Shown here in pieces: positions 1 to 10,471 of a stretch of DNA of 64,000 nucleotides; position 1 is the stretch's first letter; every line of letters starts with the position of its first letter. The notes beneath the pieces are model-generated. The model made no database searches. It was given only the letters and a program-made list of their open reading frames with translations, and was not told where the DNA came from. The translations under genes and the position numbers were made by a program. The stretch comes from Auricularia sp. M13 (lineage: Eukaryota; Basidiomycota; Agaricomycetes; Auriculariales; Auriculariaceae): assembly GCA_037042915.1 (NCBI GenBank), contig CM073193.1:9238001-9302000 (forward strand), given 5' to 3'.

Positions 1-1116
1 ATTGTTTAGCCATCGAGCCCACAAGTAAGTAAATCCAATACCGATACGCCGCCCAGACATATGTGTGATGCAGCTCTTCGTCTCGTACGAGCGTGGCCGA
101 TTGACAAAGTGCGGGAGATGAGGAGCGTTCATTTTGTGGATAGACAAACAATTCTGTCGGTATCTCTCAGAGAGGGTGTATGGTAAGTCGGCCATCATGA
201 TGAATTCATCCCGCCCGACGCATCTACAGCGTCATGTTGGACGTTACGGAGCCCAACCGCCCCCTTTGGCGCCGAAAACTCCCACACCGAGTGTAAGCTT
301 TGAGACTGACATTCAAAGAGATGGGTAACCATGATTCTAGGGGAGAGAGTGCCTTATCCCCAGACAATCGCTTCTTGGCTACTACCGACCTCGCTGGGTC
401 AGTCGAGATATATGAGATCACACCGACCGGCCTACGTCGCTTCCGAACATTTCCTTCGCCGGTGGATATGAGCTGCAATTATCCTCTACAGGTCTGCTTT
501 GCCGAAGGTCAATCAATCATTGTGTCTGGAAGTGGTGCGGGCGAGGTCCGCCTGTGGGATATGCAGCGGGGGAGAAAGACTGTCCTGCTGCATGGACGAC
601 GTAAGGACATTCTTTGCGTCGCAGTGCTCGATAACTGACGAGGTCGCAGCACGTTCAAAGGCTGCCGAAGACGACTTCCAGCTGACCCAAGCTGTTGCGG
701 TACGACGAGCACTAGACCTTAATGATTTATTGCTGAAGTAAACGTCATAGGCACATTCAACGCCAGTTTTCCATCTTCTGGCCAGCGCCTGTTCAGATAA
801 CGCCAGGCATACCATTAAGATCTGGAGGCGCCCGAATAAGGTAGAATCGAACGCAATAGAGCGTCAGGCCGCTGACAGCGTGTCAAAGTCGTCCACAGAC
901 ACAACGATAACTTGGGCCGGCGATCTCGAGCCGATGGTGGTTGACAATCCGGTGTACTTCCTTGGTGCCTTTATTGCATCATCGGTAATTTGGGCCACCG
1001 TTTACATGCTATATCCTGGCGTCTTTGAGGTCATAGGAGAGCGACTTGCGCGGGCAATGTTGTGGTGCAAAGGATTATTCGCGAGAAATGGGCTACCCGA
1101 TGTAATCATACTCTAG
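1..1116 (+). CDS. WD40-repeat protein, 3' part, with C-terminal membrane segment
   Basis: The 5' end is cut by the window edge or unresolved. Exons with agreeing phases: up to 182, 230-292, 341-600, 650-699, 751-1116; the introns are 47-51 nt with GTAAGT, GTAAGC, GTAAGG and GTACGA donors. The spliced frame reads as consecutive WD40 blades: blade endings VEIYEI, VRLWDM and IKIWRR are visible, and the last precedes a Ser/Thr linker. A hydrophobic stretch (YFLGAFIASSVIWATVYMLY) followed by a short basic tail ends the protein, so it may be anchored in a membrane, which is unusual for a WD40 protein. WD40 propellers are scaffolds for protein-protein contacts; the partner is unknown. Family assignment is secure, function is not. 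Confidence 0.8.
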
Positions 1117-2856
1117 TAGGAAAACACTAGCAATTCGTCGAGAGCCGTTGTTGTCAGTCCGGCCTAGCCCGAAGTCCGAATGCCGTGTTGTCCGCCTCAA
1201 TATCCGCAATACAGTACCGTTCGATTGTCGGGCCATGCCTAGCATCATCCGCCCGCCATCCGCCCGGTCACAGTCGAGTACGACCATGCGGCGCCCGTGC
1301 CACGCAGTGCTTAGCATTGTCGGCGCCGTCCAGGCCTCGCCGCTGGCGCCGACTGCGCGTTCCACGACTGTCCGGGGTACGTGAGTTTTTTCGAGCTCTG
1401 CGTTGTCTGCCGACGCCTGACACAGCGAACAGGCCTTGAGCGTCGTAGGTCATAATCGCCTGGTCCGGCCTCGCCGCTTCTAAACCCGCCCGGTAGGTGA
1501 ACGTTTTCTGGCTCTGCGATATCCGCCGACGCCTGATATAGCGAACCGGCCTGAGCGTCATCGGTCCTCATCGCCGCCCCGGTCTCGCCCCGGACGTTGA
1601 CCGCGCGGCCACGATGGCCGGGGCACGCAAAATATTCGTCCAGCTCTACATTATCAGCCCGCCTGGCACACCGAGAACAATATCGTCGTTGCCTATGTCG
1701 CGCAGCCCAGCCTTCCCGTCCCAATATAACTACACGTCTGCGCCTGACTCAGCGACGTCCTGGTACGCGAATTCTTCCCAACCCTGCATTTTCCGTTGAT
1801 GCCTGATGCTGGACAGGACTTCAGCGCCATCATCTCGTTTACTCCTCGCCGCCGACGCCAATTGACAATTTCATGGCCCCCGGGTATGTGTATCTTTTAT
1901 AGCTCTGCGTCCACCGACGCCCGACGCAGCGGCTTGAGCGTCCGGTCCTGATCTCCAGCCACAGCTTCACCGTTGATCACGCTCTACACCACCCAGATAC
2001 GCACAACTAGTTAGCTCTGCGGGGCGTGGACCAGGACTCCAGCGCCATCATCTCGCTTGCTCCTCGCCACCGACGCCGACTATCTATCAGGGTACGTGTA
2101 TCCATTATTGCTCTGTACGCCAACGCCCGACGCAGCGGTTTGAGCGTCCGGTCCTGATCTCCAGCCACAGCTTCTTTCTACTGAGCCACCCGGATACGCG
2201 CAACTACCTAGCTCTGCGGGGCATGGACCAGGACTTCAGCGCCATCATCTCGTTTACTCCTCGCCACCGACGCCGACCACCAATCTCATATCCTACCGGG
2301 TACGTGCATCCCTTATAGCTCTGCGTTATCCGCCGACGCCTGCCGCAGCGACCGGGGCTTGAAGACACTCATCGCCAGCCACAGCCTCGCCGCCTCATGC
2401 AGCAGGTCACCCTACAGCCCCTGCAGCGGCGGCCAGCGGTCACGTCCTCGGCGATGCTGCCATCGACGCGAGACTTCCATTTCCGTGCTGCTTCATCGCC
2501 GCTTCGTTCCTCCACCGATCCACCGGTCACCGGCCACGATGCGGCATCTGAGCGTCGCGCACCATTCTAGCACTCGTTCTGCCTGCCATTATTCTATCCG
2601 CCAACGACTTCCTGCTTTGCTCACGTCATCCTGACTTTTTCTTGCCGCCATCTATGGGCATCGTCCCTCTATGGCCCTCGTCGAGTTACCTATATCCTGC
2701 AATCGCTTTTCGAAACTGTGGTGTCTCACCCCCGTGCGGCCTTGTTTTCTGCCTGACGACTCTACATTTTATCTACCCTGTTGTACATTCATTCGACATG
2801 CGCTCAATTGACAACGAAGTTTTCTCTGCATTGTCAATCCGTGTCTTCCGCGCTCA
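1117..2856. repeat. Intergenic block with composite tandem repeat (about 1180-2400)
   Basis: No credible gene. From about 1180 to 2400 two related repeat types of roughly 100-110 bp alternate. One begins GGGTAYGTGTATC, runs through AGCTCTGCGT and the core CCGACGCCCGACGCAGCGG, then TTGAGCGTCCGGTCC. The other carries AGCTCTGCGGGGC, CAGCGCCATCATCTCGTTTA and CTCGCCACCGACGCCGAC. The clearest copies are at about 1880-2090 and 2090-2300. Copies left of 1750 are more diverged. Open frames here arise from the repeat. From 2400 to 2856 I see nothing recognisable. Confidence 0.6.
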
Positions 2857-3793
2857 CTACGCCAAACCCTGCCTGGCTGCGACTCGATACGCCCGTGACG
2901 TGTTATGCAGGTACATACGGAGAAAGTCTCTAATATGCCAATTCCCGATGTAGCTTTGGCTCGATTTCATTCGCCTATTAGCCTACTTGCGCTTAACTAC
3001 CAGCTACTGCAGATAGAAAAATCATGCCTCGCAGCAGACGTGCTCCACACGGGTCGGATCTTGCTTTCCAAATGCATATCTCAAATCGAGGTGGTCGCGC
3101 GCGAGCCCGTGCACCATAAGCTACGAAATGAATGATCGCCTAGTACCCATATCCACCGTACCTGCACATCTTTATAATACTCCTCGTCCCACTGCAGGGC
3201 CTCGATTAAGGAGTAACCACCGCGCTTTATTCTCGCAACTTGGCCCCGCGGCTTTGATATTGCCTTCTGGCCCTTCACAGTATCGGTTCCCGACGGCTGC
3301 GTTTGATTTGATGACCCCATATGGATAGGATTAAACCGAACAGAATGACGCGGACGAATCGGCGGCCCCCTTGAGCTGAGGCACGAGCGATGCGGGACGC
3401 CAGAGTGGATCGGACGTTCTGGAAGACTGGACGAGTCTTGCGGGTTTCCAAGAGATAGTCTATTGTCACTACATATGTTCTCAGTGTATGGATGAAGCAG
3501 GCTTTCAGAATCAAGTGCATTAACTCGTTTCCTGCGTTGTTTTCGTAATCGCCCACATCGGCTGTCAAGGGGAAGCATCGGCGGCTTGTCAAGATATTCG
3601 GATTCGTTCCTAGTTCGTCATCGTCTGGCGGGGATGGCGACCTTTCAGAGGAGAAACAAATTCTCCCACTATGCGACATGTGCTCGAGGAGCCTCCCCAT
3701 TTCTCCCTTTAAGCTTTCTGAGGACTCCGACGGTGATGTGCCATTGTGAGTCAGGGGCGGTTCCGACCCGTCCATTGTGACGCCCGATGCCAT
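2857..3793 (-). CDS. Unassigned basidiomycete protein, minus-strand member of a divergent paralogue pair
   Basis: Start taken at ATG 3793 (an upstream in-frame ATG lies at 3832). The middle of the protein is certain: a Ser/Pro-rich region leads to GQVARIKRGGYSLIEALQWD and then KDVQ at the exon end 3162; a 41-nt intron (3121-3161) follows, and the next exon starts at 3120 with LMVHGLARDHLDLRYAFGKQ. These blocks align with GQVTTVPKGGYLLLEVLNW and HANDYLDLSKTYAKQDP of the gene at 3884-5218. Two points are unresolved: an intron must change frame between about 3540 and 3600, and the frame meets TGA at 3022-3024. A further family block (NWHIRDFLRMYLHN) lies beyond, to a stop at 2857-2859, but no clean splice reaches it, so the 3' end may be decayed. 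Function unknown. Confidence 0.6.
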
Positions 3794-3883
3794 TATGACG
3801 CAATGCTCGCAATTCTTATATATAGCAAGCACATAGTGACATATCTCGTCCGAGTCTTCCGGCAGTTAACAAATACAAGCTAA
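3794..3883. promoter_or_regulatory. Shared 90-bp divergent promoter of the paralogue pair
   Basis: Only 90 bp separate the two opposed ATGs at 3793 and 3884. The segment holds a TATA-like CTTATATATA at 3815-3824. If the minus-strand gene started at 3832 the gap would shrink to 51 bp. Shared regulation is inferred from spacing only. Confidence 0.4.
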
Positions 3884-5218
3884 ATGTCTCACGCGGCACG
3901 GCGCTGCTTCAGTCCTCCTGCACCGGCTCGTCCACCTTGGCAGAGGTGTATCCCAGCCCGCTTAGCGAACAAGAGATCTATCATACAGGAACCTAGTCCT
4001 GCGCGAGTCACCGCTAAGGACTCTAGGTGTAAAACAAGAGAGGATTCAGAATCGGAAGCGCGGAAGCACAGAGCATTGGCAAGCCGATATCTAATTTTAG
4101 CGCATCATCTTCGTTTGGATCTAACCCGACGCCGTAGAATTCGCGGAGTGACTCTCCTGCTTCAGAGTTGTCTCTCTCATCTTCGAGGGACGAAAACAGT
4201 GACCGGGACGATTCTGACGGATCCAGTTATGTGCCCAGCGTATCTGGACGCTTCCGCACACCGCATCTCAGAGAAGATAATCCGTGTTATTTTCAAACCT
4301 CCGAGCGCAGCCACACTCCAGCTCAGAGATCGACGATCGACATGGAGCACCAGGCCCCTCCCAGCGTGCGGCATGCAACATCGAGACCACCGCACGACCT
4401 TACCTTTACTCGAGGGCGCTCCCGTGGGCGAGAATCTGCAGACGGATATGTCTCGTCCAGAGAGCCAAAAGAGCAAGACTCTTGTAGCGACGAGAATGGA
4501 GCACATTCCAAAGCTCCCCCGCGCGCAAGCTCTGCCCCAAGGAACGTGAAATTACAGGCAGCGTTTACTCTCGCTGGCTTGAGTTCGCGTGGCGCGCCGC
4601 CAACACTGGATCTTCCGCGAGGCATTGAGATTGACGACGAAGGTGAGACGGGCGAACCTTGTGAGCCGGAAGATACCATGCAGGGTGAGGATCTCGTGCG
4701 TGACTTGAGTATGTGCTGATGCAACGATTGAATATGTGGTGTGGGCCACAGCCTCAGACGTTGAGGCACCGTGCAGCATCCCAAAGCCACCAGGACAGGT
4801 TACGACGGTGCCCAAGGGTGGCTACCTCCTCCTGGAAGTGCTTAACTGGGAAGTTTCGGTTTACAAAGACTTTCAGGTATCATCGTGGGCTTGCACGGTG
4901 GTGTTGACTAGCTCAGCTCCTACGGCAGAATCAGGTTGCCGCTCATGCTAACGACTACCTTGACTTGTCGAAAACGTACGCTAAACAAGATCCGCACAGT
5001 GTCCAGTTCGTCTGTGATTTGGTGGGCCGCGATGATGTTGATGACCGCAAGTATATGGATTGACATCTCTCACTTGCCAGATGTGTGATCAAAACGACGA
5101 CCTCCGGCGATATGAAAACGGCTGGCCGATCAGAGATTGCTTAAAGATGTTTCTTCAGACTTCGGCGCGTACGCCAGTTCAGAGGAAACGACGTCCCAGG
5201 TCCCGAGGTAGACCCTAG
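3884..5218 (+). CDS. Unassigned basidiomycete protein, plus-strand member of the divergent paralogue pair
   Basis: Exon 1 starts at ATG 3884 (SPPAPARPPWQRCIPARLA is typical of a Pro-rich N-terminus) and ends near 4026. A long Ser/charged exon ends at 4684 (its start is 4138 or 4148). Then come 4752-4876 (GQVTTVPKGGYLLLEVLNW...KDFQ), 4935-about 5036 (HANDYLDLSKTYAKQDP..VQFVCDLV) and 5081-5218 (RRYENGWPIRDCLKMFLQ, basic tail, TAG at 5216). The introns at 4685-4751 and 4877-4934 keep phase. The last intron does not: the good donor GTATAT at 5051 gives the wrong frame, and the frame is kept only from a poor donor GTTGAT at 5037. The same block is also broken in the minus-strand paralogue. No known catalytic motif; function unknown. 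Confidence 0.65.
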
Positions 5219-5516
5219 ATGAGATGAACGGATGGTTCGAGTGCGGGATACGCCTGAAATCTTGTATGTATGTCAGACTCAGTGATTCTACGGGTATGGC
5301 AAAGTTTATACTGATTTTTGGAGCTTTGAGTTGAAAAAAAAAGAGAAGGAAATGTGATTAGATGATTCTATCCGTGTGCCAAGAAAGCAGAAAACTTGCG
5401 GTAATGTGCTGGAGACTGAACAACAGCACAACGATCGTCACAGCAAAAAGAAAGCACAAACAAAACGAAGAAAACCAACGGTAGCAGTATGTGTCTGACG
5501 TTCGGAAAGGAAGAAC
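5219..5516. other. Intergenic, 3' flanks of two convergent genes
   Basis: No open frame worth calling. It carries an A-rich run near 5331-5345 and T-rich sequence on the opposite strand, consistent with 3' untranslated sequence of both neighbours. Confidence 0.4.
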
Positions 5517-6498
5517 TCACATGTTTCTCAAGATGCGCCTGATTACCGGAAGCGCCACGCCTTGCATCACGAGATCGGCACGCTTTGCCCGCTTCAACAG
5601 CCGGCGCTTTCGTTGGGCTCCTTCGGGCGTGCCCTCGATAAAGCTGTCGTGTCTCAGCTCACAGTCACGGAACACCCCCCAGTGGCGGCTGCGGGCGTCG
5701 GAGCGACGGAAGGCTTTGCCGCAACCGCCGTAGCAAGGAAAAGGCCGCTCATCTGTATGTGAGCGCCGGTGACGCTCGCCGTCGTGCTTGCGAATGAATT
5801 CAGCACTGCAGATGTCGCAGAGGTACTGCGGGTCGCCCTGCAGGAAATGAGCCGTCAGGATTTAAACCGATCTACATACGAAAATATATACTCACGGAGC
5901 CGTTGGCACGACCGCCTCGGGCCTTCGAATTGCCTGGGCGCGAGCGACTTTTCGAACCCTCGTTGGATAAGGAGTCACTCGAGAACGGCGAGCAATGCGG
6001 CACATCCGGCAATTCCTCCTGTTTGACCGTAGGCGGGGAGGGAGACGGCGAGGTAGAGCTTTTGCTGCAGCTTGTATCGAAAGGCTCAGAGCAATACTCC
6101 TTACGAGGCGAGGGCACCTCCGAAGAGTAGTATCGGGACGCTGGAGAGAGAGAGCCAGCCCGGAGTACGGTAGTATTTGCCCGCTGCAGCTTCGGCGCGT
6201 CCACGGGCGTCAAGGCCCCTGCGAGCGAGTATGAGACATTGTAGATGGGGACCGAGTTGAATGTAGGCGCCGTGGGTGGTGCAGAGCACGACATCGTGCA
6301 CTCGGGTGGCACCGTAGCGTAGGCAGGCACAACGGCGGGCAAGGGGGTCGCAAATGGTAGTCCATCATACTGCCGACTGAAGAGTACTGGTGGCGTTGAC
6401 GGCGCCCACGCAAATGCGTCGCGCAGGTGACTAGGCTCCGCAGACGTCTGCGGGAGGCTTGTCGTCGCGAACGGCGCAGAGTAATCGTGCCAGGTCAT
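5517..6498 (-). CDS. C2H2 zinc-finger transcription factor
   Basis: Two exons: 6498-5896 and 5837-5517, split by a 58-nt intron with GTGAGT donor, CTGAC branch point and CTGCAG acceptor; phases agree and give 307 aa. Start chosen at the first ATG of the frame (MTWHDYSAPF). Residues 1-200 are Ser/Pro-rich and disordered. Finger 1 is canonical: C208-x2-C211-x12-H224-x3-H228. Finger 2 (C236-x3-C240-x12-H253) follows a TDERPFPC linker like a TGEKP linker, but its fourth ligand is not a normal histidine spacing, so it is degenerate. A basic C-terminus (RKRRLLKRAKR) looks like a nuclear localisation signal. A GTGAGT overlapping the stop could add another exon. Likely a DNA-binding regulator; targets unknown. 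Confidence 0.85.
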
Positions 6499-7581
6499 GG
6501 GGATATGGGTGCAACGTGCCCGCAACCTCGAAACACGAGTGATTTATGTAATACCGAACAGAGGCGGGTGACCATTGCTCCAATGCAGCTCAATGTATAG
6601 CTGATCTTCCTGATTCGGGAGATTTTGATCTAATCGCGGGATTACTTACATCTGCCTCATACGAGGATACTATTTGACACCACTGCTTCCTGCGCCGAGG
6701 CGAACCCTCATTTGACCTGACGTCGACCATAACATTCATTCACGGAGTGGACAAAGCCGGTCAGACCTGTGCTACATAGCGCTGAGTGCGAATGCTGAGG
6801 TCAGTGGCCATGAACGAAACTATTGGTTTGCCTTGCGCGCGTTGGAATCGTGAAATTACATACACAGAGTCTCCCCGACGACAATCACACAGCAGCTACC
6901 GTGGTGAAGATTTCAAAATCGAAGACATACAATGAGCGTAAGAGTACGAAAGGAAGTACTTGGCGCGTCAATGCGCCTTGCGAGCGGATGGAATTGTGTC
7001 ATTGAGCGAAAGGAAAGAACGCTTGAAAATTGATCAAAATTCGTAAGATTCAGGGCTAGTAGAGATATCACCCACGAATTAGACAAATTCAGGCGACCGT
7101 ACAATAGGCCATCGAGCTTTGAGACTTTTCCGCGTCAACGGCAACGGGCACGGAACCAGTGGCGGCGTCCGACGTGACGCCGGGAGCGGGCCAGAGATAG
7201 CTTGTGAGGACGTCCATAAACTATCCCTGAGAGGCACGAAGCCTCGATGGGCGGCGGGACGAAGAAACCGCAGCGGAGAAGAAGTGTTAAAGATTCCACC
7301 GCTTTTATAGCCAATGTAACATTGAGGGTCGGTATAGAATTTATATCGAGCTGCTCATTGACGTGAAATTGATCAAACGGTCTTCACGGCGATTCCGCAT
7401 ATGTCGATGGCCGAAAGGGAGACGGCCAAGGCCGAGCTAGATTGAGTTTCCCCGAGGCGGCTTCGTTCCTTGTCCCACGCCCACTCGGGATAGGTATCAG
7501 ATAGGGTATACTCCGCAGATACCTTCAGCCTCATAAAGGTAACCATATGCAGGCGATGAAGGAAAGAGGGAACAGAAGCAA
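6499..7581. other. Intergenic region upstream of two divergent genes
   Basis: About 1.1 kb between the zinc-finger gene and the RING-like gene, which diverge from it. Only short overlapping frames without domain signals. Probably holds both promoters. Confidence 0.4.
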
Positions 7582-8664
7582 ATGGCCTCTCCACTCGTCG
7601 AAGCCTTCCTATCGCGTAGCGGCCACGCGCACACAAACCCTGCATCCGCAATACCTTCAACTGATGACCGCGCTCGTGTTTCTCGCGCGCAGACAGACTC
7701 ATCCCACCCACACCCTCCTCCGCCAGCTCCGCCGCCTGGCATGTTGGGTCGTCTACGCAGCATCAGGTTGAGCATTCAGAACCTCTTTAGCCCGTCCTTG
7801 GAGCCACCTCCCAATCCATCTGACCAGCCATCGGCCGTGCCATCTCACGAGCCGCCTGCCCAGCCACAGCTAGGAGGCTCTGGGCGCGGTGGCGGCAGGA
7901 ACACCCGCCGTCCGTTCAACTATGAGATGCCCGGTCACTGGCAGTTCGACGAGGAGTCGCAGCGCGATGATGGGCAGTTTGAGCAGTTGCCTCGGCCGCA
8001 GACCGCGCACAATCCACGACGCAACCACACGCCGCTCGCTCAATCACAGGAAAGTGGCTCCGGCCGCCGCGGGCAGCCACCCCAGCCCCGTGCGCCTTTA
8101 CCGGCATACAATCGCAATTTCCTGTTTAAAGAGCCCATGCTACCCGGTTTCACAAGCAACTTTGCGTCACCCGAATGGTCGGAGGAGCACAAGGCAGCTG
8201 AATTCGACCCTGAAATTGGCGAAGAAATAGTAAACAAAGGAAAGCGGAAAGCTAATGAGCCACCGCAGCGCCTGCTCGTATGCGCCAAATGTGTCGACGC
8301 TTTGCTCGCAGACCACAATGTACGCGAGGCGTTCATCTGGGTCCTCCGCTGTGGGCACGTCCTGGACGGTAAATGTCTCACAGCGCTCGCAGAGGATGCC
8401 GAGCTTGCGGCATCCGCGTCATCATCCACCGCCGTCCAACCCCGTTCCCCGCGGCGCAAGCGTGGCACGAAGGCTAGGAGCTACGTGCGCGGGCGCAAAC
8501 AACCGGCGGAGCTCAAGTCAGTTGTAGTCGCCGAGCGCGAGTGGATGTGCCCCGTACCCCACTGTGGCAAGCTGCACTGGAGCCAGCTCGTGTACAAGGA
8601 CGCAAATAGCGCCCCCATATGGTTGCAGAAGGCGGGCTGTGGTGCAATTCGAATGTTCGCCTGA
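7582..8664 (+). CDS. RING-like zinc-binding protein, 360 aa
   Basis: One uninterrupted frame from ATG 7582. Residues 1-200 are Pro/Ser/Gln-rich and disordered. The C-terminal third has paired metal-ligand candidates: C234-x2-C237, C257-G-H259, C265, then a basic Arg/Lys/Ser insert (about 285-310) and C323-x4-C328. The order and the CGH followed by a cysteine resemble RING domains of fungal E3 ubiquitin ligases, but the usual Cys pair after the histidine is missing and the last pair is spaced by four. I call it RING-like; ubiquitin-ligase activity is an inference. A lone KGKRKANEPP segment before the domain may direct it to the nucleus. Confidence 0.8.
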   Translation: MASPLVEAFLSRSGHAHTNPASAIPSTDDRARVSRAQTDSSHPHPPPPAPPPGMLGRLRSIRLSIQNLFSPSLEPPPNPSDQPSAVPSHEPPAQPQLGGSGRGGGRNTRRPFNYEMPGHWQFDEESQRDDGQFEQLPRPQTAHNPRRNHTPLAQSQESGSGRRGQPPQPRAPLPAYNRNFLFKEPMLPGFTSNFASPEWSEEHKAAEFDPEIGEEIVNKGKRKANEPPQRLLVCAKCVDALLADHNVREAFIWVLRCGHVLDGKCLTALAEDAELAASASSSTAVQPRSPRRKRGTKARSYVRGRKQPAELKSVVVAEREWMCPVPHCGKLHWSQLVYKDANSAPIWLQKAGCGAIRMFA

Positions 8665-9339
8665 CCTGGTGCTCCCGGGGTTTCAGCATTTACTCTGTGG
8701 TAAATATGTCATGGATGTGAACCAGAGCGCGTAGTGTGTATTTCAACGGTCTAAGCCGGAATGTAAGGATTGGTCCTGACTGGGTTAACGAGCGGAATCC
8801 GAGGTCGAACAGCATAAAAACTGAGGATAAGTAATCTTCTAAGAGCGTGAATGAGCACCAGCACCGGAGCAAGACGAAGGAAATTTCTACTCCGTGCTTA
8901 TTCGACGGTTTCATCGCGCTCGGGTCTCTCAGTGATGAGAGCAGCACACGGACCAAGAAGGAGAGTCAAGATGTCTTGACACGAAGCGGGGCGGTATTTG
9001 AGTGCACAGCCTAACTCGTTAGTCGCGGCGAAAATGCAAGCAATGGTGTGTTAACCATCCGTGCTCCGCGTGCCTGAAAGCGCGGTCCAGGATTAAAGAA
9101 GAGCATCACGCGGTCGCCTGAATCATCAGCATATCGCAGCGCTCGTCCGTATTGTGAACGTTCGGCTATCGCTGACTGCGTTTGGGCGGAGAGTTCGAGC
9201 GGTGGCACAGGGCGGATGAGCGAGGCAAAGTGTCAGACAGCACCGATCATTGAATACGCTGTGGTATATCGGGTGCGTGGGGCACATCGCGCGGCGTGAG
9301 AGCGGGTGCAGAACAAGCAACAGACTATGAAAATGTTGG
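8665..9339. other. Intergenic, no gene seen
   Basis: Short frames on both strands only; no domain, repeat or RNA signal recognised. Confidence 0.4.
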
Positions 9340-9845
9340 ATGAATTATACGATGCAGACGTACAGTCCTGTTAGGCAGATGAGCGGGCGGACCGAGCAGC
9401 GGGACGGCCGGCGGCGACGGCGGGCAGACGAGCGGGCGCGCGGGAGTCCGGAGGTGTGCCTTCGCGCTCTAATGCCGGCATACGAGCGGCGCGCGCGCGG
9501 GAAGACAGGCAGGCGGGCGCGGGAAGACAGACAAGCTGGACGGCGGGCGCGGGAAGACAGACAAGCTGGAAGACAGACAAGCTGGGGGCGGACGCGGCGG
9601 GTAGGCGAGCGCGCACGGATGATCGCGGGCGTGGAGAGCAGTGGGACGAGACGGCGGCGACGGCGCGCAGACGAGCGGGCGCGCAGACGTCCGGATGTGC
9701 GCCTTTGCGCGTATGTGCACGTGTGCGCGTCAGCGCGTACAGGCGACGGCGATAAGGCCGGCATACGAGCGGGCGCGCGCGCGGGAAGATGGGCAGGCGG
9801 CAGGGCGGGCAAACTGGACGGCGCGCGCGCACCAAGCAGTCGCTC
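9340..9845. repeat. GC-rich minisatellite, left arm of an inverted repeat
   Basis: G+C-rich purine-biased sequence built from GCAGACGAGCGGGCGCGC and GGGAAGACAGACAAGCTGG units; the latter is repeated three times at about 9510-9590. All six frames read Arg/Ala/Pro low-complexity peptides, so none is a gene. The segment around 9640-9790 is matched in reverse complement at about 17560-17700, including CAGACGTCCGGATGTG and GGCCGGCATACGA. Confidence 0.75.
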
Positions 9846-10471
9846 AATTTGGGCCAGTGGTCATGTACCGTGATGTCCCCGGATGCGGCGCCGGCCCCAG
9901 ATACGACTAGATTCTACATTTTCGCGTCTCCTGCTCTAAGGAGCGCTTCCCTCCCCTCCAAATTTTACAGAATGAGATTATGATATGATATTTATATATT
10001 TGTGGCGAAATGGAAGGGAGATGAGCCTTTTCTCGAGGGTAATAGCTGAAAGCTTTATGCCGATGGATCCGGCCGAGCTTGCCCGCTCGATAATTCGACA
10101 CCTGGGAAAGGCCCTCCCTTCCAACCTCGCAGAGCAACTCATTTGTTTCTATTCTATGCCCAGAGATATAATTTGGAGGGGAATATGTACAGAATGAAAG
10201 CCCACCATGTGCCGGGTCGTCGCGCCGGAGGTTGTAACCGCTTCCCGTCCCACCTGAGTGCCAGCCACAGAGTGCTCGAAAAATTCCAAGTAAATTAGAA
10301 CAGTGTATTTGACAGGCACTCTTTTCAATGCACACAAGAAATCAGGGAGAGGCGGAGGGGAAGGTAGAGATATGGCAAGGTTGGTCGGATCTGGGGACAT
10401 CACGGTACCGGTATGCCGGTAGCATTTCACTCGGCGACGGGCGGGTCTTGTCTCGCAACACAACGTGCGGC
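9846..10471. other. Intergenic, no confident gene
   Basis: A 70-codon plus-strand frame at 9985-10197 and a 142-codon minus frame at 9907-10335 overlap; neither has a recognisable motif. The F-box frame is open upstream to 10328 but a better start is at 10472. Confidence 0.35.

Noticed and set aside
9340-9910. Six overlapping long frames of Arg/Ala/Pro peptides
   Set aside because: They arise from GC-rich tandem repeats in every frame on both strands; no frame shows codon-level protein character.
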